Shown piece by piece: positions 8,894-18,991 of a DNA stretch of 25,364 nt. The notes under the pieces were generated by a model, which ran no database searches, was not told the DNA's origin, and saw only the letters and a list, made by a program, of their open reading frames with translations. Every line of letters starts with the position of its first letter. Positions within the stretch are counted from its first letter, which is position 1. The DNA is from Carex sylvatica (lineage: Eukaryota; Streptophyta; Magnoliopsida; Poales; Cyperaceae). The DNA is taken from the NCBI GenBank assembly GCA_964058845.1, contig CAXKVR010000644.1:1-25364 (forward strand), read 5' to 3'. The position numbers were made by a program, and so were the translations under genes.

Positions 8894-11155
8894 ATAGGCA
8901 ACCAAGAACCTTAAAAAATGTAAAATCAGGTTGATGACTGAAAAGAAACTCAAAAGGCGATTTGAAATCCAGAACAGCTGTAGGGAGCCGATTAATGATG
9001 AACACTATGCTCTCAAAGATGTGATCCCAATACTTGAGAGGGATAGATGCTTGATCCATAAAAGCCAATGCAAGTTCCACAACATGCCTATGTTTGCGTT
9101 CAACAACATCATTCTGCTCGGGAGTATAAGGACAAGAAATCCAAAAAGTAAGGTCAGGAAATCAGCTCATGAGGGGTTTAAACTCAGTGCTGCCATTACA
9201 CTGCAAGGCTTTGAGAGAGGTAGAAAGAAGATTTTCCACTCGGGTCTTAAAATCCACAAAAATATCAGCCACTTGAGACTTGGCAGAACATGTGAATAAC
9301 CAAGAAAATCGAGAGAAATCATCGACAAAAAGTATATAAAATCTATTGTCAAGAGTAGAAGTTACAGGAGAAGGACCCCACACGTCCACATGCACAAGTT
9401 CTAACGGCTTATAAGCCTTATTTGTAGACAAAGAGAAATGCAACCTATGACTTTTGAATTTATTACAAGCAGCACAATGAGTATCAGGAGAAACAGAAGA
9501 GATGTGATGAGCCTTTTGTAAGTGCCGAAGAACAGGAACAGAGGTGTGACCAAGCTGATTATGCCAAAGGTCACCACTAGAAACATCACAGAGAAGAATA
9601 GCAGTACTAGGTAGGAAGTAAAGACCTTGAGAAATACCCCCTTCAAGCAGCACCTTGTGAGTCTTAGGATCCTTAAGCACACAATCAGAATTATTAAATT
9701 CAACAATTAAATTGTTGTCTCGAGTGAGTCGAGAAATGCTTATTAGCCTTTTTGTAATATGGGGAACATGCAGAACATTTGAAAGAATCAATTTTTACTT
9801 GCCAGATAAGAGAAAATAGGAGCCAATGTGAGAAATGGATAAATCGTGGCCATTACCAACACGAACTACATCATTACCTTGATAAGGAGTGTAGTCAATA
9901 AAGCAATTGAGGTCCGAAACTATGTGAGATGAGGCACCAGAATCGAGGAACCAGTCACTGGTAGGAGAAGTAGAAGGTTGAGCGAGATTGACCTGAGGCA
10001 GAGGTGAAGGGTCATCATCATAACAGTACCAGCACTCCTTGGCAGCATGACCAATTTTCATACAAATTTGGCATTGAACAGTGATAGTGTTGCCTTGACC
10101 ATTATTGCCACCAGTACCACCATTGCCATGGCCTTGAGAACTATGCTGAGAAGTACGAGAAGAGTAATTGGATCTCTCACGGCCACGACCCCTGCCTCGT
10201 CCGCCTCTATAATTTGACCTACTGAGCTGCTAAGAGATATAGGTCGCAGCCAATTGCTGCTGAGTTTTGCCAAGGGAGAGTAGAGAGAAGCACAGGGGCT
10301 AAAACGGAGGAAAGATTTGGAGAAGAAGAAGGATTTAACCCATCAGAAAGAGGTGGAGGTAATAACAGAGCGAATTGAACAGTGGAAGATTTAACGGGTT
10401 CGTTAAAAACAGAACCCAAACTAGCTCCATTAGAAATAAAAGGAGGCAGAAGGGTCAGTTTAGAAGAATCGCCACCTAAGGTGAGAAGAGCAGCTTGATC
10501 ACAAAGCCTTTAAGAAGCAAGGCGCAATTCAAAATTGAGGAGGTGACCGTGTAAGTCAGCAATGGAGAAGGTTGTAGGCTGTGAGGTAAGAGAAGTCACG
10601 AGAGAATTATACTCAGGCTGCAGACCAGCAAAGAGGCACAAAGATAAGTCCTAATCACTGACTACGCATCCAATAGAGCTCAGCTGAAGAGCAATGAATT
10701 TGAGACAATTGGGGTATTTCGTGCAGGTCAAATTTTCTTTCTTCAAGGTTTGAAGCTGAAGTTTCAATTCAAGAACACGAGAGGTGGATTGAACCGAATA
10801 AGTCGAGTGAAGCATGCGCCAGAGATCGGCAGAGGTCGTATAGCAAACTACCTGAGGAAGAATCGCCGGACCAAGGCTAGAGAGAAGCCAAGCTAAAATC
10901 AGCTGATCTTGCCGTTCCATCAGGTTGCAGATTGGCACCAGTGGAGGCAGTGGTAGTGCACGAAGAAGTGGAGGAAGGTGAATCGAGATAGGATAGAAGG
11001 CCATGACCTCGGATGATAGGTAACACTTGTGATTTCCAGAGCAAGAAGTTCGATTCGTCAAGTTTTGGATTGATTGAATAATGAAACTGTATCGGATTGA
11101 TAACAGTGGGTAGAGGAGAGGGGGTTGGGGTAGGATTCGAAGGAGGATCAGACAT
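8894..11155 (-). pseudogene. copia gag-pol pseudogene (gag, protease, integrase; broken)
   Basis: Gag starts at 11155 with a serine/proline-rich N-terminus and a typical NFLLWKSQV stretch. A frameshift near 10920 moves the reading to the frame covering 11061-10651, and further stops follow. The zinc knuckle CQIC...H...C (CX2CX4HX4C) is at 10073-10032. Protease shows LDSGASSH near 9947-9925. Integrase has a zinc-finger region (HNQLGH, CAAC) and the core VHVDVWGP, but the second catalytic position reads QCNGSTEF where families usually have an Asp, so D has become N (codon at 9197-9195). A TGA at 9164-9162 interrupts the frame. After it come YTPEQN and VVERKHRH, holding the catalytic Glu. The frame ends at FKVLGCL, where the other element begins. 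Confidence 0.9.
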
Positions 11156-11230
11156 GATTTTCTGAAAAGGGGATACTGGTAAAAAGGAAAAACAAGATCA
11201 GCTCAAGGCGTATGCCGAGATGCCGAGAGG

Positions 11231-11242
11231 CTTCTGATACCA
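11231..11242 (-). promoter_or_regulatory. Primer-binding site of the copia element
   Basis: On the minus strand TGGTATCAGAAG directly follows the LTR end (TTATCA). It matches the usual initiator-methionine tRNA PBS of plant copia elements, with a change near its end. Confidence 0.85.
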
Positions 11243-11413
11243 TGATAACTATTGATGAATAGTAAAATAGAGAAAATGATTTCTTTATTGATTTCTTGAT
11301 GATTATTATAATTACATAGAAGGTTTTATATAGCCTACAGTATTAGCTAAACAATGCTTAACAAACTAATCAAACAAACCTGTCTAACAACTTTGCTTAA
11401 CAGAATTCTAACA
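11243..11413 (-). repeat. 5' LTR of the copia element (171 bp)
   Basis: On the minus strand it starts TGTTAGAATTC and ends TTATCA next to the PBS. It is short, as is common for copia. The flanking five bases AAGGT (11418-11414) are the likely target duplication; the other copy is outside the window. Confidence 0.85.
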
Positions 11414-12427
11414 ACCTTTGACTTTGGTCAAAGCTGTGTTATCACTATCAGCAACGATCCAATTAGAAATTGCTTTCAAGCATGTTGCTTTGAGATGATT
11501 GCAACTGTGCCTCTCGGCTATCAACAACAAGGAAATCGCATTGCTTGTGTTAATAGTACCGCACAACATCTTCTCGCATATTATCTTCAATCTCTCCAAA
11601 CCATATCTATCAGCCGCAATCAATAGATGTTGAGCCATTAATTTGGTGTCATGTTTCTCATCGCTCTCTTTTATCTCTTCAAATTCAGGAAATGTATCAT
11701 TATATATGAAATGAAGCAGAGCTTTGAACACTGGAGCTTCCATTTCTTCAATTTTAATCGTATCTGATTTTTCCTTTATCGGACCAAAAAATTTTGCTGA
11801 AAAGACTGGAGATCTCGCTGCGAGAATGCACTTGTGAGCACTAAGAAGTTGACCATCAACTTCAAATATAACATCTGCTCCATTTCCATTCTCCAAAAGA
11901 GAGCCGAGTTGCTGCTGGATGTTACTGGGTGGAACAACAACATGTAGAGTTGACTCCACCGGAAAAACTTTAAAAACAGTAATGACACTTTCAATTACGA
12001 AACAATCATCTGTGATTTTTGACTCCAACTCTGGTCTTTTACAAAATGATTTATAGCCCCAATTATGATCAAAGGTTTTGTAATATCTAATCTCTGTTGT
12101 TTTGCTGAAGGGTAAAGCACATCCACTTTGATCTAGAATAGTAAAACAAACTTGTGCTTTTGTACCTTCTGATTTGCTTTTAAGGTGAAGAAATATCGAT
12201 ATGTCGTCAATTTCTGTCCCAAGGAAACCATTTGGGTAGTACTTGACACTCCAATCATACCCACCCACATCAAAAATGATTGATTCAAGAAAATTGCCTT
12301 TGCCGATATTCTCATCTACAGAATACGCCTCAATTCTAAACATGTGAGATCTCGTTACCTTCTCAGATCGCCTTACACAACCTGTGGCTTCTTGGATTTT
12401 AGCGGGATATTGAGTGGTTAGTGACAT
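11408..12427 (-). CDS. MATH-BTB domain protein, C-terminus cut by copia insertion
   Basis: This is an intronless gene of the MATH-BTB (BPM/SPOP-like) family, known as substrate adaptors of CUL3 ubiquitin ligases: MATH binds substrates and BTB binds CUL3. The MATH domain spans about residues 25-153 (MFRIEAYS, GGYDWSVKYYPNG). BTB spans about 173-290 (GADVIFEVDGQLLSAHKCILAARSPVF split over 183-209, then the LHFIYNDTFPE region). The start of the BACK-like helices follows. The reading is clean for 339 residues, but the final Cys and the TAG stop (11413-11408) are copia LTR sequence. Family members usually continue past this point, so the C-terminal helices are probably lost. The MATH and BTB folds remain complete, so some function may survive. 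A TATAAAA lies 100 bp upstream. Confidence 0.9.
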   Translation of the reverse strand: MSLTTQYPAKIQEATGCVRRSEKVTRSHMFRIEAYSVDENIGKGNFLESIIFDVGGYDWSVKYYPNGFLGTEIDDISIFLHLKSKSEGTKAQVCFTILDQSGCALPFSKTTEIRYYKTFDHNWGYKSFCKRPELESKITDDCFVIESVITVFKVFPVESTLHVVVPPSNIQQQLGSLLENGNGADVIFEVDGQLLSAHKCILAARSPVFSAKFFGPIKEKSDTIKIEEMEAPVFKALLHFIYNDTFPEFEEIKESDEKHDTKLMAQHLLIAADRYGLERLKIICEKMLCGTINTSNAISLLLIAERHSCNHLKATCLKAISNWIVADSDNTALTKVKGC

Positions 12428-12525
12428 TGTGATGGAAATATATAAAGGAGAGATTTTCTTAATTATAAAGCAGAGAGGTGTCTAGTGTTTCAACGGGATA
12501 GTGAAATATTGTACTTAGTTTCTCT

Positions 12526-12534
12526 CTTTTATAG
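12526..12534 (-). promoter_or_regulatory. Candidate TATA box of the MATH-BTB gene
   Basis: On the minus strand CTATAAAAG lies about 100 bp before the ATG, a plausible distance for a plant promoter with a short leader. A second AT-rich TATATA at 12434-12440 is too close to the ATG to be likely. Confidence 0.5.
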
Positions 12535-13795
12535 GATGGAATCATGGAAAAGATGGACCAAGCAATGAATATTGGTAGTCTTAACCTTCAAAAAATAATA
12601 TTGGTTGTCTTCACTTAGAGAGGAGGACTTCCTTCCCAGGAAGAAAAGAAAAAGAAATATGAGTTTAATTGGGGTAGGGCCCGATTGTAGGTGAGATAGG
12701 AGGACAAAGGTTTTGAGGGTGGTGGGGTCTACTTGTCACAAAATCAAAAGAGAGGAGTGCGGATCTCAATTCAAAATGGAATGGGATTTTGAAAATTTCC
12801 TTCTCCAAGGAAGGAATAAAAAGGAGAGAGAGGGGAGAGATTCTAATGAGAGTTTGAGGTGGGATCTGTGTGGTCTTTCACGTGTCGAATCGTTTTGTTT
12901 TTTAAATTATTGTATGTAATTTTCTAATTCTTCCCGAATCAATTGGTAAAGTTTTCGTCTCTTTTAAAAAATAAATCTAATTTTTGTTTCATTTATCTAT
13001 TTATGTTAAATTTTGATTTTGTGAGATTTAATATTATTTCTGAATTTCCTAACGTCAATTGACGATTAAACGAAACTAGACATTCCAATTTATTTAACAA
13101 AAACCAATGGAAATTTATGTTAAATATTTATACAAATAATCATTGATTTAAATTTATAATTTATTTATGATCATAGTTGTAATACTCCGTCATGTGAATA
13201 TTTTTTGTATTATCAATGGATTTAGGAACGTATAATATTCAACGTAATAAATAAATAATAATTTGATCATATATTTTTTGAAATTGTCTATGCAACACTA
13301 GTCGTACTTGAATCTTTGATTCATGCAACAAATCCTATAACTATGTCCTGATAATTTATTAGAAATTAATATGATCATATATTAAAGATTTTTATGCACA
13401 ACTTTTATGTTAATGTTACATAAAGATAATAATTACGAGACCTAGAGCTTGTATATTTTGAGCTTTCTTAAAATCTGAACGTATAAGCTCCACGTATATA
13501 TAGGGACCAAATAAACTCACCTAAAATAAAATAGGTCTAATATAATTATAAATTAATATGTAAATAAATATATAGAACATGAGAAATTGGATTTCGGACC
13601 TAGATTGATGTCAATTAACCAAAGAATGAGAATTTACCGGAGATCTTCATTTGATATAATCTACAAATATATGGGTGGTCTTTTTGCAAAATGTCCAGAT
13701 TCCATTTTAGATGAAGAATAAAAGCATACCACAAATTACTCCTTATTTTATGTTGGCTTCCATAATTTCTCTGTCACGGATGTGATTGTAGGCTG
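12535..13795. other. AT-rich intergenic stretch upstream of MATH-BTB
   Basis: I see no gene, RNA gene or clear repeat. Short open frames (for example 12713-12919) resemble no family I recognise. Confidence 0.6.
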
Positions 13796-14300
13796 GTGAG
13801 GTTCTTTCACGGACGTGTGATAGACGTAAATTATATACACATTCGATCTAGTTTTTATCATGAAATAACATCAAATATCTTGTATTTTGCACATAAAAAT
13901 AATATAATACACCTAGAATCAAGTTACTGTGTTTGCTCAGTCTTAATTTATAGGAGTGAAGAAAAATACCCTCAGTGCGGACACACTCAGCACTTAGAAG
14001 AAAATCTGCTGACTTCAGCATTGAACATAAAAAGTCCAATCGTAGTGCGGACGAACTCATTACATAGCCAAATTTTAGACGATTTTAGAATCTACGGAAA
14101 ACAGAAAATCCCAAGCGCAGTGTGGATGCACTGGGAGGCTGGTGCGGACGCACGTAGAAATGCAGCAAAGTTAAAAAAAGAAATTCGAGAGCCAGTGCGA
14201 ACACAGAGAGAAGCTAGTGCAGATGCACTGAAGTCGCAAGCAGCCAAAAAAATGCGTTTTCGACAGTTTAGAAAGGAGGCTTTAAATTTCATATGAAATA
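13780..14300 (+). repeat. Retroelement-like relic with paired AGTGCGGACGCACT motifs
   Basis: A 166-codon open frame at 13796-14296 matches nothing I know and looks incidental. The DNA carries near-palindromes related to AGTGCGGACGCACT at 13974-13987, 14044-14057, 14119-14132, 14141-14154, 14194-14207 and 14216-14229. The last four form two pairs, each 22 bp apart. The 3' end, from the GGAGGCTTTA at 14275, is repeated near 22408. I interpret it as a decayed LTR or internal piece of a retrotransposon; the family is not identified. Confidence 0.5.
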
Positions 14301-14813
14301 TTCATGGGTGCCAAAGATATTATTGAATTATCATTCATATGATTGGATTTCATTTTATAAATTACTGGATGTTCACTCTAGCATTAGGATTACTCATTTA
14401 AATTGCTTTCCACGTAATTTCCCACGTAATTTCATACTCTTTTTTTATTAAAGCTTTGCAGAAGCTGCGAAGTCATAAAAAAAACTCCAACTCTCGACCT
14501 TTGGTTCTACTGCTAGAGTATAATTGAAGATTTCATTCATGTATTTTGCTGCCTGAACTATTTTAGTTTTAATTACTAAATATTATGTCTGTTATGTTGT
14601 GTACTAGAACGTACTATTGGTAACGAATTCGACCTAATGTAGAACTAATATGCATTGGTAATTGATATTTTGGTGCTTTCATGCATGGTAACCCATCATT
14701 TTTAATGATATTTGTTTTAGAATAACGGACAACATAAAGACACTTAATTCTTTGCAGTATTTTGCAACAGCAAAATTCATGCGGATTAATTTTTATCCAC
14801 TTGTATAATGTTG
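14273..14813 (+). repeat. Dispersed duplicate, copy 1 (unsplit)
   Basis: This stretch reappears in the same orientation as 22406-22646 (matching about 14273-14441) and 24874-25155 (matching about 14544-14813). Identity is high by eye, with small indels. It contains no gene I recognise. It may be part of an unidentified element or a local segmental duplication. Confidence 0.8.
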
Positions 14814-15289
14814 CACATGCTTCTTAGTTTTTTCTACTTATTGGTAAAATCATGACGAATGAATCTGTAGTGAAAGCCTACCATACAATTATCAAGAAAT
14901 CGATTTATAATCTACAAGATGGTGTTCAAGATATATTATTGATGGTTTATTAAAAATACTTTTTTTTTTTTATCATGTAGTTGTCACACAGAATTTGATA
15001 TCAAGAAATAGTAGTTGAAGAAACAGCAAGCGAAGCTAACCATTATGTATATATGTACAAGTACAATGTGTGATTATTTAGCAGCCAAAACTTGGGAAAT
15101 TAAAAACAAATTTTGCTTAACATTATTAAAAGTTGGGTATTTTTATTATTAACTTTTTGAATTTCGTCCAAACAAACAGTTATTAAAGAAAAAAGAAAAA
15201 TTAAAATGAGACAATTAATTTGTAGAAAATACATGTATATCAATAAATTTTGGACCATAATAATTTTTTTTTAAACGTTAAGGATATAT
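14814..15289. other. AT-rich intergenic stretch
   Basis: I see no gene or structured repeat between the duplicate and the first foldback element. Confidence 0.55.
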
Positions 15290-15298
15290 ATTATAGTA

Positions 15299-15674
15299 GA
15301 GGAGGGTTCAAATGCACCATCATTTTGGTGCTCCAATATGCACCATGTCCTTTATCTTCATTTTCAAAGTTCGAACAATCGATCCGAACCGCTCAACATG
15401 ATCTTCATAATAAAATATGCTTGGAGACCAAATTTTATATTTTTTTTAGATAGATACAAAATCATATTTTTAAAGAGATTCTAGACCATCCGATAAAGTC
15501 ATATTGTACCTATCTAAAAAAATAGTAAAAAAAATATAAAAAAAATATAAAATTTGGTCTCCAAGCATATTTTATTATGAAGATCATGTTGAGCGGTTTG
15601 GATCAACTGTTCGGACTTTGAAAATGAAGATAAAAGACGTGGTGCATATTGGAGCACCAAAATAATACCCTCTC
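15299..15674. mobile_element. Foldback MITE 1, Mutator-type (9-bp TSD)
   Basis: The two halves are inverted copies. The left starts GAGGAGGGTTCAAATG and the right ends CAAAATAATACCCTCTC; both arms carry TTTGGTGCTCC and the core GGAGACCAAATTTTATA. The 9-bp target duplication ATTATAGTA is exact (15290-15298 and 15675-15683). Near-complete foldback and a 9-bp duplication point to a MULE-derived MITE. It has no coding capacity. Confidence 0.9.
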
Positions 15675-15683
15675 ATTATAGTA

Positions 15684-16402
15684 AACAACATAATTAATTG
15701 GTCACATGATTATTGTGTTGAACACGAAATATTATATTACTTTATAGTTATAGTGCGATTTAGACATATTAATTAAACACCTCTCTTTTTTAAATGAGGT
15801 AGAAGCATTGCACACGAAAGTCCAATTAAAATAAATGAAAAGAAACATACAAATCAGACATATAAGAATATAGATAATATAAAATGATTAAAAATTAAAG
15901 AGGTCAGATTATTAAATTGTACACCCAATTTGTTTTGAAGTTAAGCAAAGAATATAGAGATGTATATATGCTAACTATGATAGAATTTTTTAAATATTTA
16001 TTATTTTGATGATATGCTCAAATGAAAAGACTTCTTTTAGCAAATCGACTGATATAATTCCCCATATTGTTTCAAGTCATCCACCAATTCTCTCTTTATG
16101 CTTTTGTAAATTAGATGCTAATTCCCTACGGGCTTATATTAAAAAAAAATTAGATGGTAATAAAAACCTTAGTAGCCAGACATACATATATATATGTAAA
16201 TACTCGTTTGTTTTTAACTTTATTAAATCGAATTAGTAAGGCATTGTTTGACAACTGATCTATAATTTTGGATATTTTTAATATCTAATTAAAGGATAAT
16301 TTATTTATTTGTTGTTAATCATTTTTTGAAGAAGTTGTTGTTAATCATTATGTGTTGTATAATATATTATGTATTCTATATCATAAGATATCATAAGATG
16401 AA
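15684..16402. other. AT-rich intergenic stretch
   Basis: No supported gene. A 76-codon frame at 16006-16236 resembles nothing I know. Confidence 0.55.
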
Positions 16403-16411
16403 ATAGAAATA

Positions 16412-16785
16412 GAGGAGGGATCCAATTACACCATTTTTTGGTGACACCGGATTACATCCTATATTTTCAAAGTTCAAACAGTAGATTCAAACCGTTTAAC
16501 ATGATGGATATGTTAAAATGTACTTGTAGATAAAATTTTATATATATTTTTAATATGTTTACTATTTATTAAGATGGGTACAAAAATTCAATGGTATGAA
16601 ACAACGATTTTGTAAAATACTTAATAAATAGTAAACAAAATTCAAAATAAAATAAAATTTAATCTGCAAGTACATTTTAATATATCCATCATGTTAAATG
16701 GTTTAGATCGACTGTTTGAAATTTAATACTTTAAAAATAAAATGTATAATTCGGTGTCATAAAAAAAGATGTAATTGAATCCCTC
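16412..16785. mobile_element. Foldback MITE 2, Mutator-type (9-bp TSD)
   Basis: It starts GAGGAGGGATCCAATTAC and ends GTAATTGAATCCCTC, with inverted arms throughout. The target duplication ATAGAAATA is exact (16403-16411 and 16786-16794). It has the same family core as MITE 1 (AACATGAT..., GTTTACTATTTATTAAG). Confidence 0.9.
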
Positions 16786-16794
16786 ATAGAAATA

Positions 16795-17276
16795 TATGCC
16801 AAACAAAAGAAAAAGTTATGCATTCACACATTTTATTTAAACCCACCTAACTAAACTAAAATATTGAGTTAATTAGCATGACAAAAAAAATTGAAAATGA
16901 TAAGTTTTCAGTTCCGACAAAAGAGATGCATGTTTTCAAGGATATAATTAATTAAAACGATCTCTTCATTTTCCTCAAATCAGATAATTTATGGTACTAT
17001 ATGTTTTGTATAAAAAATTCACATGATCATACCTATCATATTTATTTATTAAAGTTTTTTTATCTATAATTTAAATATATCGAAGGGAAAATTTGTAAAA
17101 TTATGGATTTTCAAAATCCAATAACTAGAAAGTATTATGTTGGGTTATGATTTAGCGAGTGCTTGTGTTTGGTGACAATTACTTTCAGAAAAATAAAATG
17201 TTGCTTTTATTGTTGGCAAATTTTGTATATTGTCGTTTAATTTACAAGTTTATATTCGCGGCCAATTTTTATATAC
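16795..17276. other. AT-rich intergenic stretch
   Basis: I see nothing that can be supported as a gene or element. Confidence 0.5.
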
Positions 17277-17665
17277 GAGGAGGGATTCAATTACACTATT
17301 TAATAGTGACACATCTTGACACTATATTTTCATAAGTTATTTTCGTGATTTTTAAATTCAAATAGATAATCCGAACTGTTAAACATGATCTTCATATTAA
17401 AATGTATTTGGAGACCAATTTTTATATTTTTTGGAATTTTTTAGTATTTATTAAGATGTGTACAAAATTATTATTTTCAAGCAATTTTGGACCATTGAAA
17501 AACAACAATTTTAAAAAATTCTAAATAAATAGTAATAAATTAAAAAAATATATATAAAATTTGGTCTCCAAGCACAATTTAATATGGAGATCAACTTGAC
17601 CGGTTTGGATTGATATTTTGAACTTTGAAATTGAAGATATAGACGTGAAGTAAAACACTCGCTTT
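17277..17665. mobile_element. Foldback MITE 3, same family, right end degenerate
   Basis: It starts GAGGAGGGATTCAATTAC like MITE 2 and has inverted arms around GGAGACCAA and TTGGTCTCC. The right terminus has diverged and no target duplication could be matched, so the right boundary is approximate. Confidence 0.75.
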
Positions 17666-17689
17666 ACGTCGCGAAGTACTGTAGCCCAA

Positions 17690-17690
<1 letters not shown>

Positions 17691-17740
<50 letters not shown>
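17691..17740. repeat. (TC)n(TA)n microsatellite
   Basis: A CT run passes into about 17 TA units and abuts the next foldback element. Confidence 0.9.
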
Positions 17741-17743
<3 letters not shown>

Positions 17744-18150
17744 GAACTAGGGTGCTCTTAAGCTCACCAAAGTGTTTGGTGAGCTTAACTCCAAAATCTA
17801 TCAAATCGGTTTCAAATGACGAATCCGAACTGTTGGAACCCGTCTACCTTACAAGTGATGCATCTACATGTGAAAATTTTAAACATTCAAATTGATTTAG
17901 TATAAAGTCAATCGGTCAAAATTAGAAGGTTAATAAATTAATTTTAGTGCATTCATTTTTTGAACGTTTTTTGACCGCTTGACTTTATACTAAATCAATC
18001 TGAATGTTTAAAATTTTCACATGTAGACGCATCACTCATAAGATAGGTGGATTTCAACGGTTCGGATTCGTTATTTGAAACCGATTTGATAGATTTTGGA
18101 GTTAAGCTCACTAAATACTTTGGTGAGCTTAAGAGCACCCTAGTTCTACT
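17740..18150. mobile_element. Foldback element A in a TA tract (about 411 bp)
   Basis: The left starts AGTAGAACTAGGGTGCTC and the right ends with its complement, GAGCACCCTAGTTCTACT. The arms fold back along about 175 bp each around a central stretch near 17915-17975. TA repeats flank both sides, so the insertion target was probably (TA)n. Confidence 0.85.
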
Positions 18151-18185
18151 CATATATATATATTTATCTATATATATATATATAT

Positions 18186-18604
18186 GAGCAAAGCTAGGGT
18201 GTGATGTGCTCACCAAGAAGTTTTGGTGAGCACAACTCCAAAAGTATATCGAATAAACTTCAAACGACGAATCCAAACCATTGAAATCCACGTACTTCAT
18301 GAGTGATGCATGTCCATGCAAAATTTTGACAGTTTTGAATTCATTTGCTACAAGGTCAAGCGGTCAAAAAAATGAACATTTTATTTATAAGTTGTTTTAT
18401 ATATTCATTTTTCATTATTTCTTTGACCGCTTGACCTTGTAGCAAATGAATTCGAAACTTTCAAAATTTTGCATGAACATACATCACTTATGAAGTACAT
18501 GGATTTCAACGGTTTGGATTCGTCGTTTGAAGTCGATCCGATATACTTTTGGAGTTATGCTCACCAAACTTTTTTGGTGAGCACATCACACCCTAGCTTT
18601 GCTC
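18186..18604. mobile_element. Foldback element B in a TA tract (about 419 bp)
   Basis: The left starts GAGCAAAGCTAGGGTGTGAT and the right ends with its inverse, finishing CTAGCTTTGCTC. The interior resembles element A (CTCACCAA near the ends, ACTCCAAAA, GACGAATCC, GGTCAAGCGGTCAAA). TA runs flank both sides. A and B are separate but related insertions only 35 bp apart. Confidence 0.85.
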
Positions 18605-18635
18605 ATATATATATAAATATATATAGAGAGAGAGG

Positions 18636-18860
18636 CTAATTTGCATTCGGTAACATATGGACCGAAGTGCTACCGGTTCAAATTTAAAATTTCAAAATCT
18701 AAAAAATCAATCTGAACTGTTAGATGTGATATCTATATTGAAATGTGATTGAAAATCAAATTTTATATTTTTCTGAATTTTTTTACTATTTATTAAGTCA
18801 CTTTGAAAATCGCTAATTTATGGATCACTTAACAAAACAGTAAAATCGCATTTTGCTGCC
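18636..18860. mobile_element. Half of a foldback MITE (left arm only)
   Basis: It carries the left-arm features of MITEs 1-3 (CTGAACTGTTAGATGTGAT, AATCAAATTTTATATTTTT, ACTATTTATTAAG) but no matching right arm. It ends about 130 bp before the PPR start and may form part of that promoter. Confidence 0.6.
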
Positions 18861-18991
18861 TCGAACGTATACCTATCACCAAGTCCGATTAATCAACCGC
18901 TAACCCCAATTAGGCAGCTGTTAATGTGAATTTAAAATATTTAAGCAGCATCTGTTGCTAGTTTGCGACGAGTGTCTCCGGCGCCGTAAGC

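Larger units (their letters stand above)
8894..11413 (-). mobile_element. Decayed Ty1/copia retrotransposon, cut by the Athila-type insertion
   Basis: On the minus strand the order is 5' LTR (11413-11243), PBS, gag, zinc knuckle, protease and integrase. The sequence then stops at the Athila-type LTR edge. Integrase directly after protease is the copia order. The missing RT/RNase H part and 3' LTR should lie left of the window, beyond the 5' LTR of the inserted element. Frameshifts, stops and a changed catalytic residue show this copy is dead and older than the element inside it. Its own insertion site is the 3' end of the MATH-BTB gene. Confidence 0.92.

Noticed and set aside
9162..9791. Treating the copia integrase frame as a functional gene
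   Set aside because: The second catalytic Asp reads Asn, a TGA interrupts the domain and the rest of pol is separated by the nested insertion.
13796..14296. 166-codon open frame
   Set aside because: No recognisable domain. Its repeated peptide wording comes from the near-palindromic DNA motif, and its 3' end is part of a dispersed repeat.
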